Part shown: positions 11,958 to 17,237 of the stretch, piece by piece | Position numbering within the stretch: the first letter of the stretch is position 1 | Layout of the letters: each line of letters starts with the position of its first letter | Assembly: GCA_001778275.1 (NCBI GenBank) | Contig: MFGM01000067.1 | Location: 1-17,237, forward strand | Direction: 5' to 3' | Source of the DNA: Candidatus Falkowbacteria bacterium RIFOXYC2_FULL_48_21 | GTDB taxonomy: Bacteria > Patescibacteriota > Patescibacteriia > UBA11705 > JABHMO01 | DNA: 17,237 bases | Position numbers and translations under genes: made by a program | The notes under the pieces: model-generated | What the model was told of the DNA's origin: nothing | The model's input: the letters and a program-made list of their open reading frames with translations, nothing else | The model's database searches: none

Positions 11958-12265
11958 GTTTTTGCGAGGGAGAAACGGCGCTGGCGCCGATCTTGACGAG
12001 TGAGGATAACATTTTTCTGGTTTTGTAGCGACTGATTTCTTACAATGAGGACATAAATAGCAGGGTGGATGGTGGTGCGGGGTGCATGTCCGCCGAAGGA
12101 CGGACTCGTCCTCCGGCGAGGAAGCTGGAAGGGTATATATAGATGGAATTCAAATTATCCATTCTTCATCACCCGTATTCATCGCCAGCTTCCGCGTACC
12201 CCGCGCCGCTTGCCAGCTCAATAATCGAAACTTGTTAAAACAATAGAACGAGTTTCAAAAAATGT
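11958..12265. other. Non-coding region with a large forked palindrome
   Basis: There is no credible gene here. It holds a perfect small hairpin CGGCGC-TG-GCGCCG near 11976-11989 and a possible weak -10 TACAAT near 12040. A forked palindrome occupies 12072-12209 (listed separately). From 12210 to 12265 an AT-rich leader precedes the gene at 12266, and I see no confident promoter or SD in it. Confidence 0.6.
12072..12209. repeat. Forked imperfect palindrome, possible dispersed CPR-type repeat or structured RNA
   Basis: The outer stem GTGGTGCGGGGT (12072-12083) pairs with ACCCCGCGCCGC (12198-12209), with two G-T pairs. Next comes a side hairpin, CGCCG-a-AGGACG-gact-CGTCCT-c-CGGCG (12091-12118). 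A 9-bp stem follows, GGAAGCTGG/CCAGCTTCC (12120-12128 with 12185-12193). Inside it are GGGT/ACCC (12131-12134 with 12171-12174) and a terminal ATGGA/TCCAT hairpin (12143-12162). The nesting is too regular to be chance. The CCG-rich side arm resembles palindromes scattered through many CPR assemblies, from memory and not checked. Confidence 0.65.
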
Positions 12266-12895
12266 ATGGGGAAAAAGAAGAAAATCGTTGAGCCGTCGAA
12301 GGCGTTCAGGGACAAGCTGGGCAATCTGGAACACGCCGGCACAAAAGAGGCGGTGGAAAAGTTGCGAAAGTTGCTTCAAGAGGCAAAAACCGCGGAAGAA
12401 CGCGACTACGCGCGCATGGCGCTCGATGAGTGTGAGTATTTTTACTATTCGCCCGATAATCCGCAGGAAGAATCAGATTTTCGTTTGGCGAGATTGCTAA
12501 GAGAACACGATGAAAAGTTTTTTGATTGGGACGATAAGGCTGAAGCGGCGCGAGAAGAGTTGGAGCGTTTGGCGCTGGAGAAAAAGGTGCACGACAAGGT
12601 AATGGCAAGCAAAGACGGTAAAAAGAATAAGGGGTGGCAGGAAAATGACGAAGATTGTGTTGCCGAGGCGGTCAGGGTTCGCTTGGCGGAGCTGGAAGCT
12701 AAATCGGCCTATGAAGCGGCATGGATTACCGAGGCGCGCGGAATGATCAAAACGGAAAAATTTAAGTTTACGCCGTTTAATTTGTTTCAGCACGTGCACC
12801 TTGATTGTGACGGAGTTGATTTTTGGCGCGATTATGACGAGGGTTTTGAGCGTGAAGACGATGATGAAAAACTAATCAACGAGTATGAATCTTGA
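12266..12895 (+). CDS. Hypothetical highly charged helical protein
   Basis: A 209-residue soluble protein rich in Lys and Glu with no membrane segment. The first 60 residues look like a TPR-like helical pair (KEAVEKLRKLLQEAKTAEERDYARMALDECEYFYY). The last 20 are strongly acidic (EGFEREDDDEKLINEYES). I recognise no catalytic motif. The ATG at 12266 has no SD. Its last codons overlap the -35 box of the downstream TA promoter, so read-through into the TA-recQ operon is possible. A scaffold or RNA-associated role is only a guess. Confidence 0.68.
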   Translation: MGKKKKIVEPSKAFRDKLGNLEHAGTKEAVEKLRKLLQEAKTAEERDYARMALDECEYFYYSPDNPQEESDFRLARLLREHDEKFFDWDDKAEAAREELERLALEKKVHDKVMASKDGKKNKGWQENDEDCVAEAVRVRLAELEAKSAYEAAWITEARGMIKTEKFKFTPFNLFQHVHLDCDGVDFWRDYDEGFEREDDDEKLINEYES

Positions 12896-12920
12896 CTCTG
12901 TATTACAACTGTATTACAAT
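12892..12920 (+). promoter_or_regulatory. Promoter of the TA-recQ operon with tandem 11-bp operator repeats
   Basis: TTGACT (12892-12897), a 17-bp spacer, then TACAAT (12915-12920). The spacer and -10 are built from two adjacent exact copies of CTGTATTACAA (12898-12908 and 12909-12919). A period of 11 bp places both on one DNA face, the arrangement often bound by ribbon-helix-helix antitoxins. Confidence 0.75.
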
Positions 12921-12947
12921 GGGCATATAATAAATAATGTTTGTTGT

Positions 12948-13196
12948 ATGCGTGAAATTCTCACCATTTCTTTGCCGCGCGGGTTAAAAGAGACGTCGGC
13001 GCAAAAGGCGAAGCGTGAGGGCTTTAAGTCGCTTAGCGGTTATGTTAAACATCTACTGGCAGAAGACAGTGATCTTTTGCCCGAAAAAGAATTATTGGCG
13101 GATGTCAGGGCTGCACGCAGAGAATATCGCACCGGAAAGTGCGTGGACGCTAATTCAGTGTCGCTAATGGATATTTATTATGGAAAGAAAAATTGA
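12948..13196 (+). CDS. Ribbon-helix-helix antitoxin
   Basis: An 82-residue protein. The N-terminal strand REILTISLPRGL and two helices (SAQKAKREGFKSLSGYVKHLL) match the ribbon-helix-helix (CopG/ParD-like) fold, which dimerises and inserts its strand into DNA. The charged C-terminal half (ADVRAARREYRTGK) is the usual toxin-binding region. The frame opens at 12885, but that would start upstream of the expected RNA start near 12927, so the ATG at 12948 is used. It overlaps the toxin gene by 17 bp. Autorepression through the 11-bp repeats in the promoter is likely. Confidence 0.82.
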   Translation: MREILTISLPRGLKETSAQKAKREGFKSLSGYVKHLLAEDSDLLPEKELLADVRAARREYRTGKCVDANSVSLMDIYYGKKN

Positions 13197-13449
13197 ATAT
13201 TCACAGCGGTTTCTGCGCCGGTTGCGAAAATTACCACCAGAAATCGCTAAGATGGTGGCGGTTAAAATTGCGTTGTTCAAGCAGGATCAGTTTTACCCGT
13301 CGCTTCGGTTACATCGCCTGCGTGGCGCACTGTCGGGACTGTGGTCGATTTCGATTTCTGGTAAGTATCGAGCGATTTTTGAAAGACAAGAAGACGGCTG
13401 TATAACATTTGTAACCGTTGGCCAGCATGACATCTATAAATATTTATGA
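13180..13449 (+). CDS. RelE/YafQ-like toxin (probable ribosome-dependent mRNA nuclease)
   Basis: An 89-residue protein of the RelE/ParE superfamily. YafQ-like members cut mRNA on the ribosome. Visible family marks are the N-terminal YSQRFLRRLRKLP, the block LRLHRLRGALSGLWSISI, YRAIF, and the end VGQHDIYKYL with the conserved His80. The His in LRLHRL and the final His are candidates for catalysis. It starts inside the antitoxin gene and its stop overlaps the recQ start as ATGA, so all three are translationally coupled. A ParE-type gyrase poison is less likely because the His residues fit the nuclease branch. Confidence 0.85.
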   Translation: MERKIEYSQRFLRRLRKLPPEIAKMVAVKIALFKQDQFYPSLRLHRLRGALSGLWSISISGKYRAIFERQEDGCITFVTVGQHDIYKYL

Positions 13450-15263
13450 TCAAACAACAATTACAACAGTACTTCAATTTCTCCGAATTCCGCGCCGGCC
13501 AGGAGGAGGTGGTGGAAAGCATTTTGGCGGGAAACGACGCGGTCGTGCTCATGCCGACCGGTGGTGGCAAGTCGCTCTGTTTTCAGTTGCCCGCAGTGAT
13601 AAACACCAGTATCACTATTGTAATTTCACCGTTGATCGCGCTTATGAAAGATCAAGTTGATAGTTTAAAGTTGCGCGGTATCGGTGCGGCCTATATCAAT
13701 AGTTCGCAAACAATGAACGAAATAAATGACACCCTCGATGCTATTCGCGGCGGTGCCGTTAAAATACTGTACATCGCGCCGGAGCGGTTAAAAAGTTATA
13801 ACTTCTTGCAAATGTTTGCCGAGCTTGCTGTCGGTTTCGTCGCGGTGGACGAAGCGCATTGCGTGTCGAGTTGGGGGCATGATTTCCGGCCGGATTATAT
13901 GTTGATTAAAGATTTCATCATGCAGTTTAAGCAGCGTCCCGTCGTTGCCGCTTTCACCGCCACGGCCACGCCGGAAGTGCGCGATGATATTGTTAACCAC
14001 TTGAATTTAAAAAATCCCAAAGTGTTTGTGCGCGGGTTTGATCGGCCGAACTTACGGTTTATTGTCCAAGACAATTTGCCGGACAAAGAACGCAACGCCG
14101 CGGCGCTTGCGGTGGTGCAAAGCAGCCCCGGTTGTGGAATAGTTTACGCGCTGACAAGAAAAAGGACAGAAGAGATTGCCGCTTTTTTCAGCAGTCGCGG
14201 CGTGAAGGCCGCGGCGTACCATGCCGGGATGAATACTGAAGTGCGCACGCGCGTTCAAGAGGATTTTATGGAGAATCGAGTTAAGGTAATTGTCGCGACC
14301 ATCGCCTTCGGTATGGGCGTGAACAAGGCGGATGTGCGTTTTGTCGTGCACGTCGGCATGCCGGCCAGTCTGGAAAATTATTATCAAGAAGCCGGTCGCG
14401 CCGGCCGCGATGGCGAACCGGCTGACTGCGTTTTACTCGCCTCGCGCAAGGATATTGGCACGCAGTCATATTTTATCGAGAGAAGTCGTGAAGAAATGCA
14501 AGAGCAAAAAAAAGATCCGGTTGAAATCAATCGGATTGTGAATATCAAGTTTCGCAAACTGGACAAAATGCGCGAGTATGTGGACGCGCGCGTTTGTCGG
14601 CGGAAAATAATTTTGCAATATTTCGCGGATGCGGATGTGAAAAAGTATAATGGAAATTGCCAGGGCTGTGATGTTTGTCTTGGTCTGACGCCGAAGGCGG
14701 CGGTCACGCTGTCGGAAAAAAATCTTGGACTGTCGCGCCGTCGGCGCAATCGGTTTGAATTTGTGAAGCGGGACGGTGGTCGACCCGGCTGGCATCGGCG
14801 GGAGATGTCGGCGGAAGGTTTTGTCAATCCGGAAATTGATCCGGCCGGCCGACAGATTGAGGCGAGTGATCGGTTTGATGACCGTTTTAGCGATGATGAG
14901 TTGGCGATGGATTTTGACGATATGCCTCATTCACCGCTCGAAGACAAAGATAAGGTTTTATCCGAAACAATATTGCGAACTGTTGAACTTTATCAGCAGG
15001 GGCACAAGGCAACGGCGATTGCCAAACTGCGCGAACTTGGCGTCAGCACGATTGTTAGTCACTTAATAAAGTGGTACGCCGCAGGCGGTGAGTTGAAAAT
15101 CAGTGATTTTGTTACGCCGGACGAAGAAAAGTTGATTTTAGCCGCCTCGGTCGGCGCTCCGGAGGTCGGTTATTTGAGTTCGATCAAGGCGAAGTTGCCG
15201 GCCACGATCAGTTATGAGCAGATCAAGTTGGCGTTGGCAAAGGTAAAGCGGGTGAAAATATAG
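13446..15263 (+). CDS. recQ: RecQ-family ATP-dependent DNA helicase
   Basis: A 605-residue 3'-5' superfamily-2 helicase for recombination and stalled-fork repair. Motif I is MPTGGGKS (36-43), motif II DEAH (135-138) with the RecQ aromatic loop CVSSWGHDFRP, motif III TATAT (171-175), motif V ATIAFGMGVNKAD and motif VI QEAGRAGRDG (314-323). The RecQ zinc site is present as Cys384, Cys405, Cys408 and Cys411. After a charged linker (about 430-500, Arg- then Asp-rich) the protein ends in a C-terminal HTH-like domain (about 505-600, TVELYQQGHKATAIAKLRELG...). No HRDC domain is seen, and the usual winged helix is not obvious. It begins with an ATGA overlap on the toxin gene and has no SD or promoter of its own. 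Confidence 0.95.
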   Translation: MIKQQLQQYFNFSEFRAGQEEVVESILAGNDAVVLMPTGGGKSLCFQLPAVINTSITIVISPLIALMKDQVDSLKLRGIGAAYINSSQTMNEINDTLDAIRGGAVKILYIAPERLKSYNFLQMFAELAVGFVAVDEAHCVSSWGHDFRPDYMLIKDFIMQFKQRPVVAAFTATATPEVRDDIVNHLNLKNPKVFVRGFDRPNLRFIVQDNLPDKERNAAALAVVQSSPGCGIVYALTRKRTEEIAAFFSSRGVKAAAYHAGMNTEVRTRVQEDFMENRVKVIVATIAFGMGVNKADVRFVVHVGMPASLENYYQEAGRAGRDGEPADCVLLASRKDIGTQSYFIERSREEMQEQKKDPVEINRIVNIKFRKLDKMREYVDARVCRRKIILQYFADADVKKYNGNCQGCDVCLGLTPKAAVTLSEKNLGLSRRRRNRFEFVKRDGGRPGWHRREMSAEGFVNPEIDPAGRQIEASDRFDDRFSDDELAMDFDDMPHSPLEDKDKVLSETILRTVELYQQGHKATAIAKLRELGVSTIVSHLIKWYAAGGELKISDFVTPDEEKLILAASVGAPEVGYLSSIKAKLPATISYEQIKLALAKVKRVKI

Positions 15264-15287
15264 CGATTTTTTAGCGATTGTGGATAA

Positions 15288-15316
15288 TTGACAAGATTTT
15301 TCTCTCGTGCTAATAT
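15288..15316 (+). promoter_or_regulatory. Promoter of the HigBA-like operon
   Basis: TTGACA (15288-15293), a 17-bp spacer, then TAATAT (15311-15316). Its -10 overlaps the palindrome at 15314-15331. Confidence 0.82.
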
Positions 15317-15331
15317 AACATATATGTTATA
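15314..15331. promoter_or_regulatory. Perfect 18-bp palindromic operator
   Basis: TATAACATATATGTTATA is an exact palindrome covering the end of the -10 box and the likely transcription start. Placement and symmetry fit a dimeric Xre-type antitoxin, encoded two genes downstream, that represses its own operon. Confidence 0.75.
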
Positions 15332-15350
15332 ATTAAAACACAAATAAAAT

Positions 15351-15674
15351 ATGGAGTTTAGGTTTTGGCGTAGAGCGCGTGGCGATAGTCCTCCGAGGGA
15401 TGTGTTTGACGCTTTATCTGAGGAGCTTCAATTTCGAATAATTCGAATGTTGAAATTAATAGAGAATAATGGCTTCGCGAAAAGTATAAATGAATATTTC
15501 AAGCAAATTCGCTATCAGCGCGAGAAAGTTTATCAAATCACAGAGGGTCGATGGAGAATCGTGTTTATAATGGTAGCCGGTGATGGAGTGATTTATGACA
15601 TTTTTATGAAAAAGTCGCCTAGTGACGAACAAGCACACTATCGATGGGTAGCTCAAAGAATAAACAAATTGTAA
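15351..15674 (+). CDS. HigB/Gp49-like RelE-superfamily toxin
   Basis: A 107-residue protein matching the phage Gp49/HigB branch of RelE toxins, which cut mRNA at the ribosome. The family pattern is visible: a long helix (VFDALSEELQFRIIRMLKLIENNG), then SINEYFKQIRYQREKVYQI, GRWRIVFIMVAGDGVIYDIFMKKS, and a final helix. Gp49 members carry the analogous K-L-x-LWELR...RVFY...LLHGF-x-KK; here the late KK is kept in FMKKS. The ATG at 15351 has a 20-30 nt AT-rich leader and no SD. The toxin comes first and the antitoxin second, the usual order for higBA. Confidence 0.82.
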   Translation: MEFRFWRRARGDSPPRDVFDALSEELQFRIIRMLKLIENNGFAKSINEYFKQIRYQREKVYQITEGRWRIVFIMVAGDGVIYDIFMKKSPSDEQAHYRWVAQRINKL

Positions 15675-15676
15675 AT

Positions 15677-16126
15677 ATGTCATCAGAAATTGAAAAAATT
15701 GAACAAAATTTACTTACTCGGAAGAAATATCGAGATGTTTATAACAGAATGATGACCGATGTTTTTTATCGGGCAGGAAGGATGGTGAAAGAAGCGCGGG
15801 TCTCAAAAGGTTTATCGCAAGCAGAGCTGGCAAAAAAACTCAAAACACATCAATCGGTGATTGCGAGATTGGAGAATAGCAGTGCTAATATTAGCCTTGG
15901 TTTTTTGGATAAGGTCGCTAAGGCATTAAATACGAGATTGCTGTCGCCACGATTCGAGTCGTTGAAAGAGGTTGAAGACGAATATGATAAACGTGTTTAT
16001 CAAAATTTAAGACCTGTTTCCAAGATAACGATGAGATTGGAAGAGTCGAAGCGCAGGATTAGTAACGCAAGATATGTGATACCGAGATTGTTCCCAATAA
16101 CAATAGGTTCAAAAAGTAATAAATAA
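15677..16126 (+). CDS. Xre-family (HigA-like) antitoxin
   Basis: A 149-residue protein with a helical N-terminal extension (residues 1-30), then an Xre/Cro HTH: MVKEARVSKGLSQAELAKKL, THQSVIARLENSSANISLGFLDKVAKAL. This matches HigA antitoxins partnered with Gp49-like toxins. A basic C-terminal tail (about 85-149) is longer than in minimal HigA proteins and includes KITMRLEESKRRISNARY. The start is the ATG 2 nt after the toxin stop; an in-frame ATG at 15644 would overlap the toxin gene and is an alternative. It probably binds the 18-bp palindrome at 15314. Confidence 0.85.
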   Translation: MSSEIEKIEQNLLTRKKYRDVYNRMMTDVFYRAGRMVKEARVSKGLSQAELAKKLKTHQSVIARLENSSANISLGFLDKVAKALNTRLLSPRFESLKEVEDEYDKRVYQNLRPVSKITMRLEESKRRISNARYVIPRLFPITIGSKSNK

Positions 16127-16137
16127 TTTCAGCCATT

Positions 16138-16602
16138 ATGAATCATTTTACGCACCGATTTTCGCTTATATGTGAAAAGGGAATAATCGACAGTGGAACA
16201 AACAACATCAGTTTGATTAATATAATGGAAGAATTAAGTGTGGCGGTCAAAAAGAGTGATTATCAGCAATTAAATAGCAAAGACGTTGACAAGGAGGAGT
16301 TTGTTGATATTCCGTTCTTTTTTGAAATTGTAAGTTTTTGGGAGAATAATGGTCATAAAGAGAAACTTGATGTGCGGATAGATCTTTTGGCGCCAAGCGG
16401 GAAGGTGCTCAACCAGTTTTATCCAAAGTTTAAATTTGACAGCCAAAATGATAAGTTGCGGACAACGATTAAGGTTAATGGGGTGAAAATAAATAAAGAA
16501 TCCGGCGTTTATAATTATATTATTCTCTATCGTAATAAAGAAAGCGAAAAATATAAGATAGTTGCGACCATCCCCCTCGTGATTAATTTCAAGGTGGAGT
16601 AA
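16138..16602 (+). CDS. DUF6941-like beta-sandwich protein, third gene of the HigBA-like operon
   Basis: A 154-residue, mostly beta protein. The pattern recalls the DUF6941 family: an opening strand (HRFSLICEKGIIDSGTNNIS), a middle FFEIVSFWENN, then LDVRIDLLAPSGKVL, the turn INKESGVYNYIILY, and the closing VATIPLVINFKVE. The family has no established function. It starts 11 bp after the antitoxin stop on the same strand with no promoter between, so it should be co-transcribed. Three-gene HigBA systems with a SecB-like chaperone are known, and a chaperone or sensor role here is a testable analogy. It is not a SecB match on sequence. Confidence 0.66.
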   Translation: MNHFTHRFSLICEKGIIDSGTNNISLINIMEELSVAVKKSDYQQLNSKDVDKEEFVDIPFFFEIVSFWENNGHKEKLDVRIDLLAPSGKVLNQFYPKFKFDSQNDKLRTTIKVNGVKINKESGVYNYIILYRNKESEKYKIVATIPLVINFKVE

Positions 16603-16620
16603 GAATCGGAAAATAAAATG

Positions 16621-16678
16621 TAGAGGCACAATCCTTTGGTTCCGCTTGAGCGGCGCATGGGGTGATAATCGGCCTCTA
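16621..16678. terminator. Possible terminator/structured stem between converging genes
   Basis: TAGAGGC (16621-16627) pairs with GCCTCTA (16672-16678). Inside is a perfect small hairpin CCGCT-TG-AGCGG (16642-16653). On the plus strand the stem is followed by TATATTTTTG. The distal arm includes the stop codon of the minus-strand NadR-like gene. The 44-nt gap between arms makes it a weak terminator on its own. Confidence 0.4.
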
Positions 16679-17237
16679 TATTTTTGTTGTGATTGTTTGC
16701 TCGAAAAAATTTTGTTGAAGTAGTTTATCGCACGCGCCGATCGCTTCCGCCAAGCGTTTTTCATGACAGCCGGTCAGAGTAATGAACGGCTTGCCGTGTT
16801 TTTGCAATTTTTCAATAAATTTTTTGTGCATCCAGTGGCGAATATGCTCGCCGTCACGGGTGCCGTCTTGCACAAACGGAATATCATCGGCCGTTAATAA
16901 ATATAAATCATAATGTCGATCTTGGTGCAGTTTTTCCACTTCCAGTGCGACGTGGTTCATGTACCGTTCATGCCAAAGACCGGTGGCAAAGGCGTCGGTG
17001 TCGCAGATCAAAATTTTGTTGGCCTGTTTGGCCAGCGCGTCTTCCATGCGATTTTGCGTTTCTGCGATATGGACGAATTCGGCTGTGCGCCATTCGTTAC
17101 CTTCCGCCGCGCGTAACTTTGCTTCGGAATAGACGCGGCCGTACTCCGGCACCCAGGCTGTTTGATAATGCTCGGCCAGCGCTCGCGCCATGGTGGTGGT
17201 GCCGGTGGATTCCGCGCCGACTACACAGATACGCTTT
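16676..17237 (-). CDS. NadR-like ATP-binding kinase (ribosylnicotinamide kinase type), 5' end outside window
   Basis: About 186 residues are visible and the start lies beyond the window. The first visible residues, KRICVVGAESTGTTTMARAL, are the P-loop of the NadR kinase domain. Further family marks are VPEYGRVYSEAK, the strand ILICDTDAFATGLW and the lid-side block YDLYLLTADDIPFVQDGTRDGEHIR. In the known enzyme this domain phosphorylates nicotinamide riboside to NMN for NAD salvage. The P-loop has Thr where many P-loops have Lys (GxxxxGTTT for GxxxxGKST), a variant I believe occurs in part of this family. A fused adenylyltransferase domain may lie upstream. An ATG at 17191 is internal to the domain and is not the start. 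Confidence 0.85.
   Translation of the reverse strand, partial: KRICVVGAESTGTTTMARALAEHYQTAWVPEYGRVYSEAKLRAAEGNEWRTAEFVHIAETQNRMEDALAKQANKILICDTDAFATGLWHERYMNHVALEVEKLHQDRHYDLYLLTADDIPFVQDGTRDGEHIRHWMHKKFIEKLQKHGKPFITLTGCHEKRLAEAIGACDKLLQQNFFEQTITTKI

Noticed and set aside
12072..12209. SRP RNA, RNase P RNA or tmRNA.
   Set aside because: The conserved cores of these RNAs (SRP GGAAG tetraloop helix context, RNase P P4, tRNA-like tmRNA ends) are not present. 6S RNA cannot be excluded by eye, but the side arm is atypical.
14384..14930. Long minus-strand frames within recQ.
   Set aside because: They are antisense shadows of the well-supported helicase gene.
1..17237. tRNA or rRNA genes.
   Set aside because: No T-loop GTTCGA-type motif with matching acceptor arms and no rRNA core sequence was seen on either strand by eye.

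Overview
This window looks like an accessory-rich stretch of a small bacterial chromosome. The most likely host is a Candidate Phyla Radiation (Patescibacteria) organism. That is an inference from the gene mix: TrmB-like regulators, many toxin-antitoxin (TA) modules, short hypothetical membrane proteins, a compact RecQ, a NadR-type kinase, and several genes with no Shine-Dalgarno (SD) sequence. TGA is used as an ordinary stop (for example at 1682, 2462, 3051 and 13447), so this is not a UGA-recoding lineage. Promoters follow the sigma70 consensus very closely.

Layout. 1-1044: a REP-associated tyrosine transposase (RAYT) gene on the minus strand, flanked by three copies of a roughly 133-164 bp structured repeat. 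1171-3101: a four-gene plus-strand operon (two membrane proteins, a Cys-pair protein, a secreted beta-rich protein). 3120-4127: a minus-strand HEPN/MNT toxin-antitoxin pair with two palindromic operators. 4274-5392: a two-gene module, MerR-type HTH fused to a GHKL ATPase followed by a STAS-like (DUF4325) protein. 5400-7815: a five-gene minus-strand operon of unknown function driven by a perfect consensus promoter. 7891-8937: a TrmB-family regulator behind a perfect consensus promoter and a long forked palindromic leader. 8971-11202: a second TrmB-family gene, cut in two by an ISL3-family insertion sequence (9211-10588, 8-bp target duplication). 11218-11957: two small membrane proteins. 11958-12265: non-coding DNA with a second large forked palindrome. 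12266-15263: a hypothetical charged protein, then an RHH antitoxin, a RelE/YafQ-like toxin and recQ as one overlapping operon. 15288-16602: a HigB/HigA-like pair followed by a DUF6941-like protein. 16676-17237: a NadR-like kinase running off the window end.

How the parts relate. Two gene styles alternate. Three operons (1241-3053, 5400-7728, 11285-11902) have consensus promoters, strong AGGAGG-type SD sites and small membrane or secreted products. The TA, regulatory and recQ genes mostly lack an SD and rely on short leaders or stop-start overlaps. The ISL3 transposase can only be read through its zinc ribbon if ribosomes shift -1 on a run of eight A residues. The broken TrmB gene can be rebuilt exactly in frame by removing the IS and one target-site copy, so the insertion appears recent.
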